Shown here one piece after another: positions 60,345 through 64,000 of a DNA stretch of 64,000 nucleotides. Source of the stretch: Sinomicrobium oceani (GTDB lineage Bacteria > Bacteroidota > Bacteroidia > Flavobacteriales > Flavobacteriaceae); contig NZ_FPJE01000019.1 of NCBI RefSeq assembly GCF_900119185.1, positions 1 through 64,000 on the forward strand. The letters run 5' to 3'. Below the pieces are notes generated by a model. It was not told the DNA's origin and made no database searches. It saw nothing but the letters and a program-made list of their open reading frames with translations. The translations under genes were made by a program, and so were the position numbers. The stretch's first letter is position 1. Every line of letters begins with the position of its first letter.

Positions 60345-62258
60345 TTATTTCTTGAGCAGTACGACTTTCGACCGGTCGTGCCTGGAGACTTCTCTCCTGA
60401 AGTTCCGGTAATCATCATAGTCTTCTCTGGGATAGTATCCGCTGCGGATTTTTAGTGTTCTGCGGTAAGTAAGCATCCTGTCATCGGTTTGTTCCACCTC
60501 CGTATGGTATTCTCCGAATGCGTTGGACAAGGAAAATTTTTCGGGAAGGGCTTCTACGATATACCCTTCGGGGAGGTTAATTGTAAATTCGTCGCTATCG
60601 GCAAAACCACGGCTGATCTCAAAAGGCAGTTGCCTGTCCCGGTAACGATCAGGGACAAAATCATTGCCATTAAAGGCATTGACTACAAAAAGCAACCTGT
60701 CTCCGCTCCTCGATGCATACCCCGGTGCCTTCACCTTCACCGTTTCGGTAAACCTGATACTGTCTTTATCATTGATAAATGCATAGTTATCGATACGGAG
60801 ATTGTTTATGGTATTCCAGTAATTTTTGTACCGCTTGACGATATCCTCATCTGTTCGCCTCTCGAGATATGTTCTCTGATCGTATTGTATTCCTCCGGTG
60901 ACGATACGCACCGATCCGTTTAACGCCCCTTCGGGATCAATTTCACAGGTTGCGGTGGTATGCTGGTAATTCTGTTCGTTGAGATACGAAGTGGTCTTTG
61001 CCAGTTCTCCTCCCCCGGGTTTCATAATGAGTACACTTCTGTCATCGGTAAAATCCCCGATAAATCCGAAAGGATTTACCTGGCTTGTACAATCTACCCA
61101 TACATAATGATCCCCATCCGGAATGGCGAGAATGACGTGGTCTCCCTGCGCCAGGGAAGCAAAATCGGGTTCGAAGTCTATCTTATCATTTCCGGACTGG
61201 ACATGCGTGTAATACGATGGAACACCTGCGATATCCAACAGCCCCATCATATAATTGGACAGCCCCTTACAATCTCCGTATTTCACCTTATCGACTTCTG
61301 CCGCAGTAATAGGCTGTAAACCTCCGATCCCCACCTGGACACTGATGTAGCGGGTATTTTGCTGAACAAATTCATACACTTTCCGCGCCTTTTCCATAGG
61401 GTCCTCTATTCCATGAACCAGGTTTTTTATTTTCAAAGCTGTCCCTTCCGGAATCTTAGCCCGTCCGTCGAGCAGATCATTATACATCCACAGGCCCAGT
61501 TCTTCCCAGTTTTCGGCTTTACCGTCATGGCCATCGAGATGGAACCTGTCTATGGCTACCAGCAATTTCGGAGCAAACTCTTTAAATGCCGGACTCAGGC
61601 TTTCTGCTTTTAGTGCTTTTATGGATTTCCCGTAGAATTCGACACCCGTCAGCGTTTCCTTTCTTTGAATACCGTATTCTTCCAGGTGTTTCTCTTTGAA
61701 GCGGGGATGAAAAAGATCCTTGTCGTACTCCAGTATATAACGACTCTCTTCGGTGCTGACATTGTATCCGTCCAAGAAGTAGCAGGACGGTATCCCTCCC
61801 GTATTCGGTGTCTGTACTTCACTGATAAACTCTACGGTGTAGGGGTATGTTGTAGGGATGTATTCGAGATATAACACCCGGTTATCCGTGTAGAGAGTTC
61901 CCTGTGGCACGGCACTGACATCTTTAAAGTCCTTTTTACGGAACTTCCCGATCTCTTTTCCGAAAACATCAAAGACACGGGCTTCTATACTTTTTATTTT
62001 ACGGCTGTTGTCATACCCTTCCATCGCATGCACATACTGCCCTCCTTTTTTATTGAGTACGGTCACTACCCGTTTACGCCTGATACGCATATCTTTGGGT
62101 GATTTGACCTCTACCCGGCATTCTTCCAGGCGGACTACGGCATTTGCATTTTTAACAAGCTCTTTATCGAGGCTTAAAGACTGATACCCGGCTTCCTGGG
62201 CATTTACGGTAAGACAATACAACAGAAGACAGAGAAGCGTAATTTTTTTGAAATACAT
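60345..62258 (-). CDS. DUF3857 transglutaminase-like protein, catalytic triad present
   Basis: A 637-residue secreted protein. The signal peptide covers 1-20 (ITLLCLLLYCLTVNAQ). A DUF3857 domain (~50-210) is followed by a transglutaminase core: KYGDCKGLSNYMMGLL (Cys), GDHVILAI (His) and WVDCTS (Asp) keep the papain-like triad. Likely a periplasmic or surface peptidase/transglutaminase; no substrate is known. The paralogue follows 26 bases downstream, so the two are co-transcribed. Confidence 0.88.
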   Translation of the reverse strand: MYFKKITLLCLLLYCLTVNAQEAGYQSLSLDKELVKNANAVVRLEECRVEVKSPKDMRIRRKRVVTVLNKKGGQYVHAMEGYDNSRKIKSIEARVFDVFGKEIGKFRKKDFKDVSAVPQGTLYTDNRVLYLEYIPTTYPYTVEFISEVQTPNTGGIPSCYFLDGYNVSTEESRYILEYDKDLFHPRFKEKHLEEYGIQRKETLTGVEFYGKSIKALKAESLSPAFKEFAPKLLVAIDRFHLDGHDGKAENWEELGLWMYNDLLDGRAKIPEGTALKIKNLVHGIEDPMEKARKVYEFVQQNTRYISVQVGIGGLQPITAAEVDKVKYGDCKGLSNYMMGLLDIAGVPSYYTHVQSGNDKIDFEPDFASLAQGDHVILAIPDGDHYVWVDCTSQVNPFGFIGDFTDDRSVLIMKPGGGELAKTTSYLNEQNYQHTTATCEIDPEGALNGSVRIVTGGIQYDQRTYLERRTDEDIVKRYKNYWNTINNLRIDNYAFINDKDSIRFTETVKVKAPGYASRSGDRLLFVVNAFNGNDFVPDRYRDRQLPFEISRGFADSDEFTINLPEGYIVEALPEKFSLSNAFGEYHTEVEQTDDRMLTYRRTLKIRSGYYPREDYDDYRNFRREVSRHDRSKVVLLKK

Positions 62259-62389
62259 TTTGATTAGAATCCGGTTGGCATTAAATTTTTGCTAAAAGTA
62301 GGAAAATCAGCCACGTAATCACTACGTTTTTCCGTAAAAATCCATTCCTTCCGACAAATGACCAGGCCAAAGCTTCCGATACGCTTCTT

Positions 62390-62842
62390 TTACTCCTTAT
62401 TTCTGGTATCGATCGTAATCGTCACCGGTCCGTCGTTGAGCAGGGCAACCTGCATGTCGGCACCGAATTCCCCGGTTCCTACGTTCTTTCCGGTATCTTT
62501 TTGAAGTTGACTCACGAAAGCCTCATAAAGCGGAATAGCTACTTCGGGTCGTGCCGCTTTGATATAAGAAGGGCGATTACCCTTTTTGGTAGAAGCATGC
62601 AGGGTAAACTGACTCACTACAATAATATCGCCATCGATATCAAGGACAGATTTGTTCATGACACCTTCTTCATCATTAAAAATACGAAGGTTGGCTACTT
62701 TGCGCGATAGCCATACGATATCTTCTTCCGTATCCGCATCTTCCATACCGACCAGGATAAGCAACCCCTTCTTTGCGGACGATTTTACCACTCCGTCTAT
62801 AGCAACGCTTGCTTCCCGGACCCGCTGTATAACTACACGCAT
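62390..62842 (-). CDS. dtd: D-aminoacyl-tRNA deacylase
   Basis: Removes D-amino acids (and glycine mischarged on tRNA-Ala) from tRNA. The 150-residue protein has the usual length. It starts MRVVIQRVREASVAIDG; the active-site motifs are VSQFTLHAS and the cross-subunit NDGPVTI near the C-terminus. It lies 36 bases after rsgA on the same strand. Confidence 0.95.
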   Translation of the reverse strand: MRVVIQRVREASVAIDGVVKSSAKKGLLILVGMEDADTEEDIVWLSRKVANLRIFNDEEGVMNKSVLDIDGDIIVVSQFTLHASTKKGNRPSYIKAARPEVAIPLYEAFVSQLQKDTGKNVGTGEFGADMQVALLNDGPVTITIDTRNKE

Positions 62843-62878
62843 ATCGGTTGTTTTACTGTTATGTATTAAAATTCCTAC

Positions 62879-63829
62879 TTATTCTTCGCTGTAAATATCC
62901 GTACGGTAATTTTCATCTTCACCTTCGAGAATCTGGAGGTAACTTTTGTACCTGCTCCACGGAATTTCTCCGTCTTCGAGGGCTTGTTTAATAGCACAAT
63001 GCGGTTCGTCTACGTGCAGACAATTGTTAAACCGGCACTCTCCTTTTCTCGCAAAAAACTCAGGAAAGTAATCGCCGATTTCCTCCTTTTCCATATCCAC
63101 GATACCAAATCCTTTGATCCCCGGAGTATCGATAATCCTGGCATCGAAATCCAGATCGAACATTTCGGCAAATGTCGTGGTGTGCTGTCCTTGTTTGTGC
63201 TGCCCGGAGATCTCGGCAGTACGGAGACTAAGCCCCGGAGCTATGGCATTGACCAATGTCGATTTGCCTACACCGGAATGGCCGGAGAACATACTCACCT
63301 TGCCCTGCATCTGCGCTTTGACCTTGTCTATATTTTTTCCGGTTACAGCCGATACTCCAATACACTCATAACCTACATGCCTGTACATGGCGGCAAGATA
63401 TTTTACTTCCAGCAGCTCTTCTTCGTCATACTGGTCGGACTTGTTGAAAAGTAAGACGGCTTCGATGTCATACGCCTCAGCCGTTACCAGAAAACGATCG
63501 ATAAAAGTGGTGAGTGTCAGCGGATTTTTCAGAGTAACCAATAAATAAGCGGTATCTATATTGGCCGCAATAATATGTTTCTGCTTGGAAAGATTTACCG
63601 ATTTCCTGACAATATAATTCCTGCGGTCGTGTATATGGGTAATTACACCGGTTGCGGCAGCTCCGTCCGGCTCGGGCTCGAAATCCACGATATCCCCCAC
63701 CGCAACAGGATTGGTGCTTTTAATTCCCTTGATACGGAATTTTCCCTTGATACGGCAATCAAACAACTGCCCTTCTTCCGTTTTTACGGTGTACCAGCTT
63801 CCGGTAGATTTGTAGACTGTTCCTGTCAT
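62879..63829 (-). CDS. rsgA: Ribosome small-subunit-dependent GTPase A
   Basis: Late-stage 30S assembly GTPase. The 316-residue protein has an OB-fold (1-70) and a circularly permuted GTPase with motif order G4 (LLFNKSDQ), G1 (GHSGVGKST), G3 (DTPGIKGF). It ends with a zinc domain, CRFNNCLHVDEPHC. All motifs are intact. The start at 63829 fits the first OB strand. Confidence 0.96.
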   Translation of the reverse strand: MTGTVYKSTGSWYTVKTEEGQLFDCRIKGKFRIKGIKSTNPVAVGDIVDFEPEPDGAAATGVITHIHDRRNYIVRKSVNLSKQKHIIAANIDTAYLLVTLKNPLTLTTFIDRFLVTAEAYDIEAVLLFNKSDQYDEEELLEVKYLAAMYRHVGYECIGVSAVTGKNIDKVKAQMQGKVSMFSGHSGVGKSTLVNAIAPGLSLRTAEISGQHKQGQHTTTFAEMFDLDFDARIIDTPGIKGFGIVDMEKEEIGDYFPEFFARKGECRFNNCLHVDEPHCAIKQALEDGEIPWSRYKSYLQILEGEDENYRTDIYSEE

Positions 63830-63936
63830 AGGCTATAAAAAGCGATGTCCGAAAATCTTATTACATTTTTCATTGTCCGTAGACCATAAAAAATACCCAT
63901 TCGAATTTCCGGACATCGCTGTACTATTAATTACGA

Positions 63937-63960
63937 AAATTTGTACGGTCTACAAATTTA
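63937..63960 (-). promoter_or_regulatory. Palindrome overlapping a -7-like box upstream of rsgA
   Basis: AAATTTGTA (63937-63945) and TACAAATTT (63951-63959) are perfect 9-bp inverted arms around CGGTC. On the minus strand TAAATTTG (63960-63953) matches TAnnTTTG. It lies about 123 bases upstream of rsgA. A symmetric operator over a promoter is possible. Confidence 0.35.
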
Positions 63961-64000
63961 CGCTTTTAATATCTTTTCCTGGTGATTTATAGACTCCTGG

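Overview
The window reads as chromosomal DNA of a member of the Bacteroidota, most probably Flavobacteriaceae. This is inferred from Bacteroidota-type promoters (TTG, 19-21 bases, TAnnTTTG), a Rho with a long disordered insert, DUF4293, paired DUF3857 transglutaminase-like proteins, PF13568-type outer-membrane barrels and a giant modular Ig-like surface protein. No insertion sequence, prophage, integron or CRISPR array was seen. Most of the window is core or housekeeping sequence. The accessory parts are the surface protein (1-9515) and the metal efflux block (24225-33286).

Layout. 1-9515 (minus): a secreted protein of at least 3171 residues, cut by the left edge, with seven ~88-residue tandem repeats in its centre. 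10379-11116: a divergent CI/LexA-like regulator whose S24 fold lacks both catalytic residues. 11609-18128: cdaA (c-di-AMP synthase), truA, an ABC exporter, a phosphoesterase, DUF4293 (minus) and rho. 18236-22904: an acetyltransferase, then a response regulator and histidine kinase, then a three-gene operon (Usp-like, lipocalin-like, YoaK). That operon is preceded by four hexamers spaced exactly 11 bp apart. 23378-23968 (minus): two identical tRNA-Glu genes and rpsT.

24225-33286 (minus): a response regulator and kinase, a CzcCBA-type RND heavy-metal efflux system and a pair of half-size chromate transporters. The czc promoter also carries an 11-bp-spaced direct repeat. 33317-39286 (minus): a UDG-like protein, yaaA, a sigma-54-type response regulator without a DNA-binding domain, an MscS channel and a NatAB-like ABC exporter. 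39702-41501: typA. 41606-46548: a TIGR01777 epimerase, a Dph6-like PP-loop ATPase and a secreted GH2 beta-galactosidase. 46619-50163 (minus): aroQ and proC-proB-proA. 50512-52149 (minus): two paralogous outer-membrane barrels. 52367-53284: an arginase-fold protein with an altered metal motif. 53294-63829 (minus): rlmN, queA, a fructosamine kinase-like protein, aroA, a MazG-like protein, two DUF3857 proteins, dtd and rsgA.

The most interesting signals are regulatory. Two two-component systems each sit beside a target promoter with helical-pitch direct repeats. A predicted non-cleaving LexA-like repressor stands opposite a giant adhesin. A sigma-54-type activator lacks its DNA-binding domain and carries GAFTSA instead of GAFTGA. 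I did not find a clear, wholly new multi-gene system; the nearest candidate is the kinase-linked Usp-like/lipocalin-like/YoaK operon.
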